Origin: Circinella minor
Taxonomy: Eukaryota > Mucoromycota > Mucoromycetes > Mucorales > Lichtheimiaceae
Reading direction: 5' to 3'
Assembly: GCA_016758965.1 (NCBI GenBank)
Contig: JAEPRB010000257.1
Coordinates: 1 to 54,826 of the forward strand
Length of the DNA: 54,826 nt
Position 1 is the first letter of the stretch, and each line of letters begins with the position of its first letter. The notes under the pieces are model-generated. The model was not told where the DNA came from and searched no databases. It saw only the letters and a program-made list of their open reading frames with translations. Made by a program: the position numbers and the translations under genes. Shown in pieces: positions 20,500 through 32,553 of this stretch.

Positions 20500-23400
20500 A
20501 TGTCCGGGAACAGCATTAAAGTCGTATGCCGTTTTCGGCCACAAAACTCTTTAGAAATTCGAGAGGGTGGTACTCCGGTTATTGACATTGACGATGACGG
20601 AACCGTTTGCCAACTGAATGCAAGTCTTTCTTTTTTTTTTTTAAAACTCACTTGAAAGTACCGCCCTTCATCGGTAATGAGTTCCTATATTCTAATGTAG
20701 TTTTTTATTCGTTATATAATTTGATTAAAACAGGGAAAGGAATTCAAGGGTACTTTCGCTTTTGACAAGGTTTATGGCAGTAATACTGCTCAAAAAGATA
20801 TTTTTGATTATTCCGTTAAGAGTATCGTTGATGGTATGGCTTTTTTTTTTACTCTATTAATAACCTGTTGAGATTCTTTTTCCTTTTCATATGATGATGT
20901 AACACCCGGAACGTACTCACCGAACTACCTTTTTCCAACTTAAAACCACCCCACATCGATATACTTGCTCCCATATATATTATGTATATGCATATATATT
21001 AATCTATACTACATTTATAGATGTTACTGCTGGTTATAACGGTACAGTGTTCGCTTATGGCCAGACTGGTTCCGGTAAAACATATACTATGATGGTAAAC
21101 CAAATCATTCCTCTATATAATTACATTTGCATATGAGATCGGTTGATAAACAAATGGAAAAAAAAAACATGTAAACTTATATGTGTTACCTATTACTTTT
21201 AGGGCGCAGATATCGATAGTGAAGAAACCAAGGGTATTACACCCCGTATTGTTGAACAAATCTTTGCTAGTATTTTGGCTGCACCTAGTAACATTGAATT
21301 CACCGTGAAGGTTTCTTACATGGAAATTTACATGGAGAAAGTCCGAGATTTGCTTAATCGTAAGATATATTTATTATTTTATCAGTTACTATGTTTAACT
21401 TTTTTTTTCTTGCTTTATAAAATAATGAAGCAAAAGCCAACAAAACTCACATAAATCAATTTTTATTTATTTTTTTTTATTTACCTTTTTTGTTGATAAG
21501 CTTCCCGTGATAATTTACCAATTCACGAAGATAAACAAAAGGGTATCTATGTCAAGGATTTACTCGAAGTTTATGTTGGTTCCTCCGCTGAAGTCTATGA
21601 AGTCATGCGTCGTGGTGGTAACAATCGTGTCGTTGCTTATACTAACATGAACGCAGAGAGTTCTCGAAGTCATTCTATTGTTCAAATTACTATCACTCAG
21701 AAAAATGTTGATACGGGTGCTGCAAAGAGTGGCAAACTTTATCTTGTCGATTTGGCCGGTTCCGAAAAAGTAAAGATTGGATGATCTCTATACCTCCCCC
21801 TTAAAAAAAATACATACACACATATACACATACTGACTATCATCATATCTCGGCTGAAAATGAAATCTCAAAAGAATCATCGTACATTATTAATACTGAT
21901 GCTTCTTTGTTTATTTGTTGTTGTTGTTTTTTTCTCCTTCTACGATGATAACCTTTATAGGTCGGTAAAACTGGTGCATCAGGTCAAACACTTGAAGAAG
22001 CTAAAAAGATCAACAAATCATTGACTGCTCTTGGTATGGTCATTAATTCGTTGACTGATGGAAAGGTAAAAAAAAAAAAACGAGAAAAGATAGAAGCGAT
22101 TATATGTTTCGTAATAACTTTTAAACAAAGAAAAAGTAAAATAATAATAATGGTTTGCTTATTATATATTATTTAGTCAAAACATATTCCTTATCGTGAT
22201 TCTAAACTGACACGTATTCTACAAGAATCATTGGGTGGTAACTCTCGTACAACACTTATCATTAATTGTTCTCCTTCATCCTACAACGAAGCAGAAACAC
22301 TATCAACTTTACGTTTCGGTATTCGTGCAAAGACCATTAAGAACAAGGCCAAGGTGAATGCTGATTTATCACCTGCTGAATTAAAGGCTGCTTTGAAGAA
22401 GGTCAAGTCCGATGCAGTGACTTTCCAGACATACATTGCTGCATTGGAAGGTGAAGTCAGTGTATGGCGTGCTGGTAACACTGTACCTGAAGATAAATGG
22501 GTCACGATGGATAAGGTGTCTAAAGGAAACTTTAAATCATTACCACCTGCATCAGGTATCAACAAGAACAGTTCTGCTGCTCAAGAAGCTGCTGCTGCTG
22601 TTGCTGCTTCTTCTACAGCCACCAGTCCTACTTCACCTACACCTGGTTCAGATGAACTTTCACGTCCTTCAACACCTGCCATTGTCCTTGAAAAGGATGA
22701 ACGTGAAGAATACATGAAACGTGAAAACGAATTAATGGATCAAATCGCTGAAAAGGAAACAGAATTGACCAATCGTGAAAAACTTTTGGAATCTCTCAAA
22801 GAAGAAATGACCTATTTCAAGGAACAAGAACAAACCGTGACCAAGGAGAATCAACAAATGACCACGGAATTAAACGACCTCCGTCTTCAACTTCAAAAGG
22901 TCTCTTACGAGAGTAAAGAGAATGCTATCACCGTGGATTCTCTCAAAGAAGCCAATCAAGATTTGATTGCTGAGTTAGAAGAACTCAAAAAGAACCTTGC
23001 AGAGGTTCGAGTTGCACATAAAGAAGCGTCTGATGGTGAAAAAGAAAAGAAGAAAGCTGAAAAAATGGCTCAAATGATGTCTGGATTTGATCCTTCTGTA
23101 AGTGGGATTTTCTTTTTCATGCTCCAAACAAACGAAAAGAGGGAAAAAAAAAGTTTATATCCTATCGATATGTCACACAAGGAAAAAAAATATTCACACA
23201 CACACACACACACATATCTTTTTTTTTTTGGTGTTCTTATTTTATTTAGGGACAAATCAATGAAAAGGAACGTCAAATTCGTGATGCTCTTAATAAGCTT
23301 GATGGCGAGAACACTGCTTCTTTGAGTACCGAAGAAATTGTATCACTTCGTCGTGATTTGGCCGAGTCTAAGGTTCTTCTTGATCAACATACCAAGACGG

Positions 23401-24524
23401 TCGATGATTTGACATATGAAAAGAGTGCCATTGAGCGTAAAAAGACTGACCTTGAAACTAGACTTGGTTCTCTTGAACAAGAATACGAGGAACTTCTTGA
23501 CAAAACCATCGCTGAAGAAGAAGCTGGTGTCAAATCCAAAGCTGATATCGCTGAGACTATCACCGAGATTAAGAGCAAACTTGAAGCTGCACATAATGCT
23601 AAGAAGGAAGTGCAACAAAAGGAAATTGAGGAACTTAAAATCCAATTGGATCGCAAGCAACAAGATAAAGAGCGTCTTAGTAAAGCCATGGATGATCTTA
23701 AGGCTGCTAACGACCAATTGCAAGCTACACTTTCAGATCAAGCTGCTCAACCACCTGCTGCTAACGATGATCTTTCTGAAAAGGAAAAGCATGTTGAACG
23801 TATGCGTAAATCTATGGCTCAACAATTGGCCGACTTTGAGGTAATGAAGAAGGCTTTAATGCGCGATCTTCAAAACCGATGTGAACGTGTCGTCGAACTT
23901 GAAATGTCTCTCGATGAAACACGTGAACATTATAACAATGTTCTTAAGACAAGTAATAATAAGGCACAACAAAAGAAGATGGCCTTCTTGGAACGTAACT
24001 TGGAACAATTAACCAACGTACAAAAGCAGGTAAATATATTAAAAAAAAACAATCCTAACAAGAAGAGATTTAATGCATAAAAAAATAATTGTCTTTATTT
24101 ATACACAATTATGCATGAAAAACGCTTTTTTTTTGTTCTTTTTACTAATCAAGATACATTATCTATATTATTATAGCTTGTTGAACAAAATGCTTCCCTT
24201 AAGAAGGAAGTTGCTTTAGCCGAACGTAAATTAATTGCTCGTAATGAACGTATTCAAAGTCTTGAAGCACTTTTGCAAGATGCTCAAGAAAAATTAATTA
24301 CTCAAAATCAAAAGTTTGAAGCACAACTTCAAGCTGTACGTGAACGACTTGAACAAGCCCGTTCACAACAAAAATCTCAAAATACCATGGCTTCATTGAC
24401 CTTTGGTCGAATTGCTAAGCCTTTACGTGGTGGAGCTACTGTTGCCGAAAATGGTGGCGATGCTCCTACTGCCCGTGATAAACGAACCTCATGGATTTCT
24501 GGTCTTATGAACTCGTCTCGATAA
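20500..24524 (+). CDS. Kinesin-1 heavy chain (conventional kinesin)
   Basis: Nine exons: 20500-20619, 20734-20833, 21021-21094, 21203-21359, 21501-21769, 21961-22065, 22177-23097, 23250-24029, 24177-24524; 957 aa, about the usual fungal length. The N-terminal motor has the P-loop GQTGSGKT (87-94), switch I NAESSRSH (201-208) and switch II DLAGSE (234-239). A neck and hinge with an Ala/Ser/Thr/Pro-rich linker follows, then a long coiled coil. The fungal-type tail has a conserved coiled-coil segment ([12 protein letters not shown]) and the autoinhibitory [11 protein letters not shown], with IAK at about 921-923. It moves cargo toward microtubule plus ends. Intron 1 uses a GC donor (20620 GCAAGT), since no GT donor keeps the frame; the other introns are GT-AG. 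Codon use (AAG, GTC, ACC) is more GC-leaning than in its neighbours, consistent with high expression. Confidence 0.97.
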
Positions 24525-25109
24525 AAAATTTAAAAAAAAAGAGAGACATAACATTTTTTTTAGTAAATATTTTTATATATATACCTTTTCTTCTTCTTTT
24601 TATATTCATGTTTTTTTTTTCTTTTCTTTACATATACGTGTTTTGTTTCCCCCCCCTTTTTCACACACACACACACTCTCTCTCTCCCTTTTGCCTCTTC
24701 TTTTCCTAAACCTAAATTCCCCATTATTATTGAACTATATATTGTTGTTTAAACATTCTTTTTTATATCTATTTTTTCCTATTTTTTTATATTACTTTTT
24801 TTCTATATACATATAAAAGAATATGTGAAAGATTTTGACTTATTGTGTAAATATTGAAAAGTTCGTTTTTTGAAAGATATGATGAAATAAGCTTTTTGGT
24901 TTTTAAGAGCGAAGAAATGGATTGCTTACATTTTACTTAATGGAGAGAGAGCAGAAAAAAAAAAATTGATTTTAAATCTCAACTTCCATTTTAATTGGCT
25001 TAAATTGTCGGTACCTGTCTTGTAAAAAAAATTCTAAGCCACCAAAAAGAAAAAAAGATTGTCGAATTTCAGAAGTAGTTGGCTTCCTTCTCTCAATCGC
25101 ATACTTAAA
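24525..25109. other. Intergenic, kinesin 3' region and uS14 promoter
   Basis: AT-rich, with CACACA and CTCTCT runs just after the kinesin stop. The last ~30 bp before the uS14 ATG is a pyrimidine-rich CTTCCTTCTCTC stretch, typical of ribosomal protein leaders. No gene seen. Confidence 0.5.
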
Positions 25110-25587
25110 ATGGCTCACGATAACGTTTGGAACTCGCGCCCCCGTCAATTCGGTAAGGGCTCCCGTCAGTGGTAAGTATTTTATATACATATTTTACTTT
25201 TATTGCTTTACCTTTATTAAATAAAAAGGGAAAAAAAAAGAGATTGTGTTTATAAATTCATTACATTGTGAAAAAAAAAAGATTTTTTTAACCAAAATAA
25301 AATTATAATAATTGTAATAATTAGCCGTGTCTGCGCTCACCGTGCTGCTTTGATCCGCAAGTACAACTTGAACATCTGTCGTCAATGCTTCCGTGAATAT
25401 GCCAACGACATTGGTTTCCACAAGGTACCGTATATAATTTCATCATTTTTTGTCTTATTTAATTGGGGGGTTTTGGTGGTGTCATTAAAAAAAAGTTTTT
25501 TTTTTTTTTTATAAAAAAACATGAAATATTAACTTTGAAAAAAATTTCTTTTTTTTTTTTTGATATGATAATCAATAGTACCGTTAA
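25110..25587 (+). CDS. RPS29: 40S ribosomal protein uS14 (S29)
   Basis: Three exons: 25110-25171, 25325-25424, 25579-25587; 56 aa, exactly the eukaryotic family length. It has the zinc-ribbon cysteine pairs CRVC and CRQC and the body [14 protein letters not shown] ... [17 protein letters not shown]. It binds 18S rRNA in the 40S head. The final coding exon is only 9 nt (Tyr-Arg-stop) and is needed to reach the family C-terminus; without it the frame would run on into intron. The hexamer TACCGT occurs both just inside the intron donor (gTACCGT, from 25426) and as the start of the last exon. Confidence 0.96.
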
Positions 25588-26715
25588 ACTTTTCAAGCCA
25601 TAGAATATTGTAGTTAATATATTTTGGACGATCGTTATAGTTGCTTTTTTTTATATTTGTGTCTATTTAAATCAATAATTTCATCGGCCAAACTTTTTGT
25701 TGTGTGCTACAATATTTTGTACAGATTAACTCTTTGTTTTTATTTTCTCTTTTGTTTTTGTGTCTTTTTTTTTTTTAATTTTTGAAATATCGAGATGGAT
25801 GATGTCGTTATCGTTGTTGATAATCATTTTGTGGATGTTTATGTGGGAGTGTTACTGTTATTATATCGAGTGATAAGGGTTTTATGTCTTGGGCAACCAA
25901 AACTGATGCTAAAAGGATTTATGTGCCTTCTTTTTTACACATGTGGTTTGGGGTTTAGAAAATTTTCTTGTATTCTTTTTGGGACATTGCTTCAAACTTC
26001 ACCTCGGTAGTTTTAATGTTTGAAAGCTATTAAATATTGATAGTAAGTTATCATATGAATAGTCATAGTTGCTATGGATACGTCATTGTTACCCGGGGAA
26101 AGTAATGTACAAGGATATGTTTTTTTTAAAAGGATTATGTTTTTCATTGGACATGGCCCAAGTGATTTGTATGGGTGAACAAAAGGAGGTTTGTTTGTTT
26201 CACATCCATCTGACAATTTTTTTTTTTTTTACTTTACACGGAAAATTTGTATCATCGAATATATGTATGATAATGGACGTAGAGAAATTTCTTACAATAT
26301 ATATATGGCTTGTAAAGATAGATAATGTATTTGATTAATTTGTGTACTACTCTCAAGCAAACATGGTATTCTTAAAATCTAACTAATAAATTATATTGAG
26401 TGCATTAATTCTTTTTTTTTTTTTTAAAAAAAAAAAAAGAGTTATATAGTCTTTCTAAACACTTATCTTCAACTCTCAAAATAAAGATAATTAATGTTTG
26501 GGGTATGTAATATAAGTAATAATGGTTGCAGTATAAGATTATGTTATTAGATCGCATAACCCCTCCAGATGAAACATACAATTAACCCTCGCACACAACC
26601 CTCAACGAAGCAAAGACCCCCGTCAAGCCTTCTATAATAAATGATGGACCAACGTGGCGATTTGCATAGGCTCTTGATCTTTTCTTTAACTTAAACTTTT
26701 CAATCATTTAATATT
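25588..26715. other. Intergenic between uS14 and the Sho1-like gene
   Basis: No supported gene; open frames here are AT-rich and featureless. Upstream of 26716 there is a C-rich patch (about 26557-26630) with CCCCT, a possible stress-response element, which would be consistent with an osmosensor gene. Confidence 0.45.
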
Positions 26716-27856
26716 ATGGATAGCTACGGAAATATTTATCCTTTGTCGAACCCTCTACTTGCAACTGTATCAGCTCTTGCTGTTGTAAGGATCAAACAAA
26801 TTCGCTATTATTATCTAGAATTAAGAAACGTATTATAAAATAATTAACGATATGCTCAATATATATATTTATATATATATTATAATATGTAGACTGGTTG
26901 GCTAATTGGATTTATTGGTTCTTGTGTTGCCGGATTCCATGGCGTAACATGGTGGATTATTATCTTTGAACTATTCTTTAACGTGGGAATGATAGTTGCG
27001 CTAGGTCTGAAAGGGTTTGGTCCTCATCGAGGCTTGGTAATGTAGTTTTTCTTTTTAAATTTTGTATTTTATCAAGTAAAAGTACAGTTATCAAAAAAGT
27101 TTTACGTAAAAATGTTAATTTTATTATTTTTCTATTGGATCCTTTTTAGCTTTTGACATTGTTGGCAATCAGTATTGTTTATCTTACTTATGCTATTCCT
27201 ATTATATATTATCAACAAGAGGATAGCGCTGGTGCCAAGGCAGCTTTGGGTGGCATGATTATTGTTATTATTGCCGAATACTTGTGGATCTTTTTGCTTG
27301 GCTGTTCCGAAGAATCGAAGTTGTACTCGCTCATATATGGTGGTCGAGGTATGGGAGGCTTGCCTCGTGTCAATGCACCTATGATCCAACGCAACTTTGT
27401 CCATCCCTCAAACAAGGAAAGTCCACTTCCCCAAACCCCTGGTAATAATGCTAGTTCGCCTGTCCCTCAAGGTCATCAAGAACATCATAAATTCCCAACT
27501 TCTGTTGCTTTACATTCATGTAAGTTTATTTTCATCTTTACCTGTTTTCCTGAACGAAACCTACTGTAAAGATTGCTAATTGCTTAATATTGCTGCCGCT
27601 AATCACAACATATTCTTCATCCTATCATTTTGTTAATGCATAGACCAAGCAAACCCTGAAGATCCAAATGAATTGAGTTTTTCCAAGGACGAAACACTTG
27701 AAATCCTTGATAAGAAGGGTAATTGGTGGCAAGCCAAGAAGGCTGACGGAACGACCGGCATTGTTCCTTCAAATTACGTAAGTCGAAATAATTATCAAAC
27801 ATTTTTTATACTCGTATTGCTCACTTTTATTTCCTTTGTCCTAGTTCTCCTCCTAA
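26716..27856 (+). CDS. SHO1: Sho1-like osmosensor: four transmembrane helices plus SH3 domain
   Basis: Five exons: 26716-26784, 26893-27036, 27150-27519, 27644-27777, 27845-27856; 242 aa. Four hydrophobic segments ([70 protein letters not shown]) are followed by a Pro/Asn-rich linker. A C-terminal SH3 domain follows ([32 protein letters not shown]). This is the Sho1 architecture: a plasma-membrane scaffold feeding the HOG and filamentation MAPK pathways through SH3 contact with a Pbs2-type MAPKK. The last exon is only 12 nt (Phe-Ser-Ser-stop). If that intron is retained, the protein would instead end with an unrelated hydrophobic stretch (stop at 27912). Total length is shorter than S. cerevisiae Sho1, mainly in the linker. 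Confidence 0.9.
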
Positions 27857-28048
27857 ATGCCTTGGTCCTACTGTCCTGTTGGCTCTCTCTGTTTTATTTT
27901 TTACTGCCTTAGATAATAATTATAATTTTTTATTTAATAAATCTTTTTTATATATTTTACTATAATAATAAAAAGATAATCCATATAATAATCCATATAA
28001 CAGACAAGCCATAGTGTAAAATGTATGTATATAAAAATAACTTTTTTT

Positions 28049-29905
28049 TTATTCTTTTTTTACTACTTTACGTGTCGATGGCACACTTAATAAGGTAGTA
28101 ATTGTAACTATACTCATAATGATAGCACCTGTTCCATAACATTTTGCTGGTCCAGAAAGCCAATAAAATCCACATGCTGAAACAGGGCCCAATGCACGTC
28201 CTAATTGTCCAAAACTTCGAAATTCACCTAGGGCCCTTCCTTTTTCAAGCAATGGATGGAGGTTTTTCTTTTTACTGCCTTCTTGTTCATTATCATCATT
28301 ATCATTTTGACATTGTAGACTAGCCATTCCAGTAAGACAATTAACAACTGTTCCCGTTGTTAATGCAAGACAGGATACACCAAAGTAAAGCCAAGTAACG
28401 GCATGTGCTTTTGATAATGCCATCATCGCCAGCGACGATAGACCAACGATACAAGCAACCATCCCTTGTAATACAAGCATTTTTTCACCTAATTTTGGTA
28501 CTTGTCGACGAACATATCCCCCTTGAAGCAAAGCAGACAAAATTCCCATGTATCCCAGCAATTTCCCTTGTTGCATATTTGAATAATCCAATACGTCAAA
28601 TGTCAAAAACACAAGGGTGAATTCCATGCCAGAAAACAAAAATAAATGTAAACCATGAATTAGTTTAAGTCGTCGTAAGTTGCTGATTCGTTTTTCGATC
28701 GATTCTACATTGTTTTCTGTTGTTTTTACATTCTCGTGTTGGCTCTTGTCGTCATTGCCATTACTGTTGATCACTTTTGTTTCAGGGATCTTTTTGTAAA
28801 TGTAAAACGTTTCAAATGTCAATAAGATCAAGGCGACAATGGCTGGCATAGAATAAGGATAGATGCCAGTAATAGTTGGAAAGATTTTGCTTAAATCAAT
28901 GGAAGCAAACCAGGCACCAATGCCGGGTCCAAACGTAAACGCAACTGCAAAGGCTATACCGACAAGTGCCTAAAATCATATAGAGCAACAAATTAGATAG
29001 TACAATTTTTTTTTTTAGTTTAGTATACATTAAGAGCTGTTAATGGTTTAAAAGAGTATAAAAAAATGTAATTTTTTTTTCGTATTACCAAACTACGTGA
29101 TCGTTGATTTGCTGGTGTAATATCTGAAATAATAGCAATACTAAGTTGTATGTTGCCTTCACTCAAACCTGCTATTATACGTGCTACTAAAAACATTGTA
29201 AATGATCGAGCAAAAATCCAAATTCCAGTTGATAACAAGTTTCCAATCTAATTATTATTAAATATATCCTTATTAGCTTTCCATTGATAGTAACTACAAA
29301 GAGTGAGGAGCAATGTTTTTTCTCACTCTTCATCTTTCTTTTTCTTGATCGATAAAGGAAGAAAAGAAAACTATTGTTACCATTGTATATAAGAGAACTT
29401 TACGGCGTCCAAAACGATCACTTGCTCGACCTATTATTGGAGATACAATAAACTGTAAAAATGAAAATAACGAGCCTAATAATCCACCAAGAAATACCGT
29501 ATCCCATTTATCTCCATGACTTGCTGCTTTTTCATTATGACCAGATATTAAATATTTATAATGCTCCATTATTTGTAATGCATATCCTAATAGTGTTTCC
29601 TATTATAAAAATGATAAAAAAAAAAATTTGACAACTTTTCAATCAGATAACGGATCAATGATAACAATAAACAGCTCATCTTTTCTTTTTCCTGTGGCGT
29701 TTTGAAGGAGGAAAAAAAAAAAGCACCTAGAATTATTTAATATTTTACAAACCTTGTTGCCTGCTTCTTCTTGTCGATAATAGTTTAATAGACGTGGGAA
29801 TAGTGGGAGAATGAGAGTAAAGGCCATCAAGTCAATCAAGAGCGCGGTAATGACGGAGATAACGATCCGACCTTTTGCATTTGCAGGTACTGCAGATTGT
29901 GTCAT
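28049..29905 (-). CDS. MFS transporter, MFSD10/tetracycline-resistance-like
   Basis: Four exons: 29753-29905, 29381-29599, 29089-29247, 28049-28969; 483 aa with about twelve hydrophobic segments. It opens with [19 protein letters not shown] and has the MFS motif A loop [11 protein letters not shown] at 108-118. Further matches are [21 protein letters not shown] and [10 protein letters not shown], and after the central loop [13 protein letters not shown]. This resembles the MFSD10 group (drug/organic-anion type proton antiporters); the substrate cannot be read from sequence. A hydrophilic Asn/Asp-rich insertion separates the two halves, and a second one ([10 protein letters not shown]) lies in the C-terminal half. 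The first donor is GTTTGT. The gene is convergent with the Sho1-like gene, 192 bp apart. Confidence 0.9.
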
Positions 29906-31204
29906 TTATGCAATATAATATGAGAGAAAGAATAAAGAAATGTCGCTCAGGAATAAAATAGGAGTATACGGGAAGATAATATATATATATATATATATAT
30001 ATTGATATGAAAGAGATACAATAATGTGAGGAGTAATACTAGCTCGGTATATATATATATATATATATCTTGTAACAAAAAAATAAACGGAGTTGTCTTA
30101 TTTGTTCATGAAAAAGAGTTGTATTTTTTCCAGTTGCAAAAAAAGTAAAAAAAAAAAAAAAAACTCAGGTTTGTTGGAGTAGCATAATTCGCGTGCAACA
30201 AGGAAATCTTACGTGAAAAGCCCATTATTGGATAAACAGTAATAAGCCCTACTTCTCCTTGTTTCACAACTAGATATTAAGAAATGGAAGAAAAAAAAAG
30301 TAGAGTTCTATTCGCAAGAATCTCCTGGTAGAATTATCGAAAATCATTTATCAATCTCTTCTTTTAGTACGTAAAAAAAAAGTTTTGATGTTATTCTGAA
30401 AATAAAGCAAAACACCTTTTACTTGATTTGAAGATAAAAGAGTGGTGTAGTGATATTATCAAGAAAGCAAGATCAAGTATTCTTTGTTGAGTGTACACAC
30501 AAGCCAGTAAATTTTGTGTACGTAATTGGTTCTAAGCGCGGTATGGATTCTACAGTTACTTGGTAACTATCACAGTATGGGACTAGTACTGTTTTGGTTC
30601 CTATATAACAACAGTAATATAAGGAACAAGATGTCTATTACAATAAGATGACATCACTAAAAAAGAGTGAATTGTTATGCTACTGCTTCACTGGTTACTT
30701 TAATCTAAAAGTTTGACAAGATTGTGTAATAGTAATATGGGTATATATGGCAGTTTCGATATATCTCCCATAACTAAACTTAGTACATCTGCTATGATTC
30801 AAGTTAAACGAGTCTTAGTAATATCAGTAATCACTGAATATGATAGGTCATTGACTGGGAAGAGAGTTTCCAATCCCATCAACAAGTAGTAGTACAACAA
30901 AAAATACAACTAAATAAAAGAACTTGAAAAAATTCATAGTATTACACTTTCCCTTCTTAGCTTCAAATGAATATATATTTATATATTGTTAAATATTTTT
31001 AAATATGAAGAGAGAATTTGAAATAAATAATTTAATTAATGTTAGAAAGCAAAAAAGCTGAAGTGATTTTCCTTTTTGAAATGAATCAAATTTAATTGGC
31101 TGACCTATTTAGGCGAAACGACGTCACTTTTGGGTCCCTCTAACTTTGAATGTTTATGAAAGGCGACCCAGATATCGAACTTCTAAGCGTAACACTACAA
31201 TAAA
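29906..31204. other. Intergenic, divergent promoter region
   Basis: This lies between the divergent MFS and NDUFS5 genes. It has two (TA)n runs (about 29977-30001 and 30048-30068). The last 120 bp before 31205 is less AT-rich and holds ATTGGCTGACC and ACGACGTCAC (CCAAT-like and CRE-like); this is probably the NDUFS5 promoter. No gene seen. Confidence 0.45.
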
Positions 31205-31762
31205 ATGGCTTCTGGTTTCGGTTTGAATGGCGGTAAGTTGTTTTTATCAATATCATATACGTATATGCAGTTATGATATTTTATAATGAAAAAGAAACAA
31301 GAGAAGACGAATAACTCAATTGTAATAATTAATAAAATAATTACATTTAGGCCGTGGCCGATGCTTCCACTTTTGGCAAGAATTCAACAAATGCTATGCA
31401 GGTGCCGATTTCCCTCAACAATGCAATGCTCAACGTGACGATTATATGGAATGTCTTCATCATACCAAGGAGGTAAAATTATTTAAAAACGCGAAAGGGA
31501 GTGAGAAGGAAAATGTTGAATGAAATATAAAATAGATCGCAACACAGAGAAAATTTTAACACGAAAAAAAAAAAAAAAACGTCTTTGTCCATATTATTAT
31601 TCTAAAAAAAAATAGTTCGCACGTGTTGCACATATCAAAGCTGAAGAATTGAAGCAAGCTGAAAAGAAGGCTCATTTGAAGAATGCTGCTAATGCTGCTG
31701 CTACCTCCAACTTGCCTCGATTGAATATTGTTGATAACAAGGAAGTCGAAGCAAAAGCATAA
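31205..31762 (+). CDS. Mitochondrial complex I subunit NDUFS5 (15 kDa, CHCH)
   Basis: Three exons: 31205-31232, 31351-31472, 31616-31762; 98 aa. It starts MASGFGLNGGRGRCF, as expected for the family. Four cysteines are spaced exactly Cx9C, x9 and Cx9C (CFHFWQEFNKC, CYAGADFPQQC, CNAQRDDYMEC). The tail ECLHHTKE leads into a Lys/Ala-rich helix. NDUFS5 is an accessory subunit on the intermembrane-space side of complex I, imported by the Mia40 disulfide relay, so no cleavable presequence is expected and none is seen. Its presence indicates that this fungus retains complex I. Confidence 0.94.
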
Positions 31763-32553
31763 ACCCTCTTTCACCTCATGTTTTTTTATAATAATAAAAA
31801 AAAAAAAGAGAACCGATACACAACCAAAAAATAATAATAATAATGGAAACGGATCCTTTATAATAGAGCAACTTATATACATTTCACATGTCAAACGCAA
31901 TTTTTTTTTTTCAACATAAATTATCGGTTTATTTAATTTTGGATTATTTGGTATGATTGAATGAGATGTGATAAATAAATAGTGTGAGAAAGATAAACAC
32001 CTTTTATTGGTTTAAGGTAATATTTATAAAAAGATATGTATGAACAAATGGTTAGTATCTCGTGTTGTAATCATAACGTGGGTAGCCAGGATTCATATAA
32101 GTTATATAGCGTTGATAATTACCATTCAACATTAGCACATATCAGCTGGAGCTGGGATGTGTTATTAAGAGAAAGACAAACTTTTCAGTCATCGTATTAT
32201 ATACAGCTCAATGGTAGTGTTAAAAAACTATAGATAACTCACTCCAATTTTCTTATATATGATTTAAATTTCGACAAGAAAGTGCATGTAAATTTTACTT
32301 TGTTTCATAACCAAAAAGATAGAAGGAGGATGAGGTAAATTTAATAAAGTGGAGAATATTGTCGTAAGAATATATTTGATTCAAAACAAATGGTATGTAT
32401 ATATGTTGTAACCCAGTATCATTTATATATATATATATATATACCAAGTTTGAAATAAGAAGGAGGAAGTGTAAGGATAAGAGATATAAAAAAAAACTAG
32501 CTGAATGTATAAAGTGGTGTAAGAAATAAGGGAAAAAGAGAGTAATTTTTTTT
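31763..32553. other. Intergenic between convergent genes
   Basis: The 3' regions of NDUFS5 and the acidic membrane protein. AT-rich, with a TA run near 32425. No gene supported. Confidence 0.5.

Noticed and set aside
20226..20651. Overlapping plus and minus frames of 66-97 aa ahead of and over kinesin exon 1
   Set aside because: They are made of translated poly-T/poly-A and pyrimidine-rich leader and conflict with the clear kinesin start at 20500.
23343..23844. Long frames of 101-142 aa on both strands inside kinesin exon 8
   Set aside because: They are shadows of the coiled-coil coding sequence in other frames.
25795..26338. Plus frames of 71 and 89 aa after uS14
   Set aside because: AT-rich hydrophobic text without domain, splice or conservation support.
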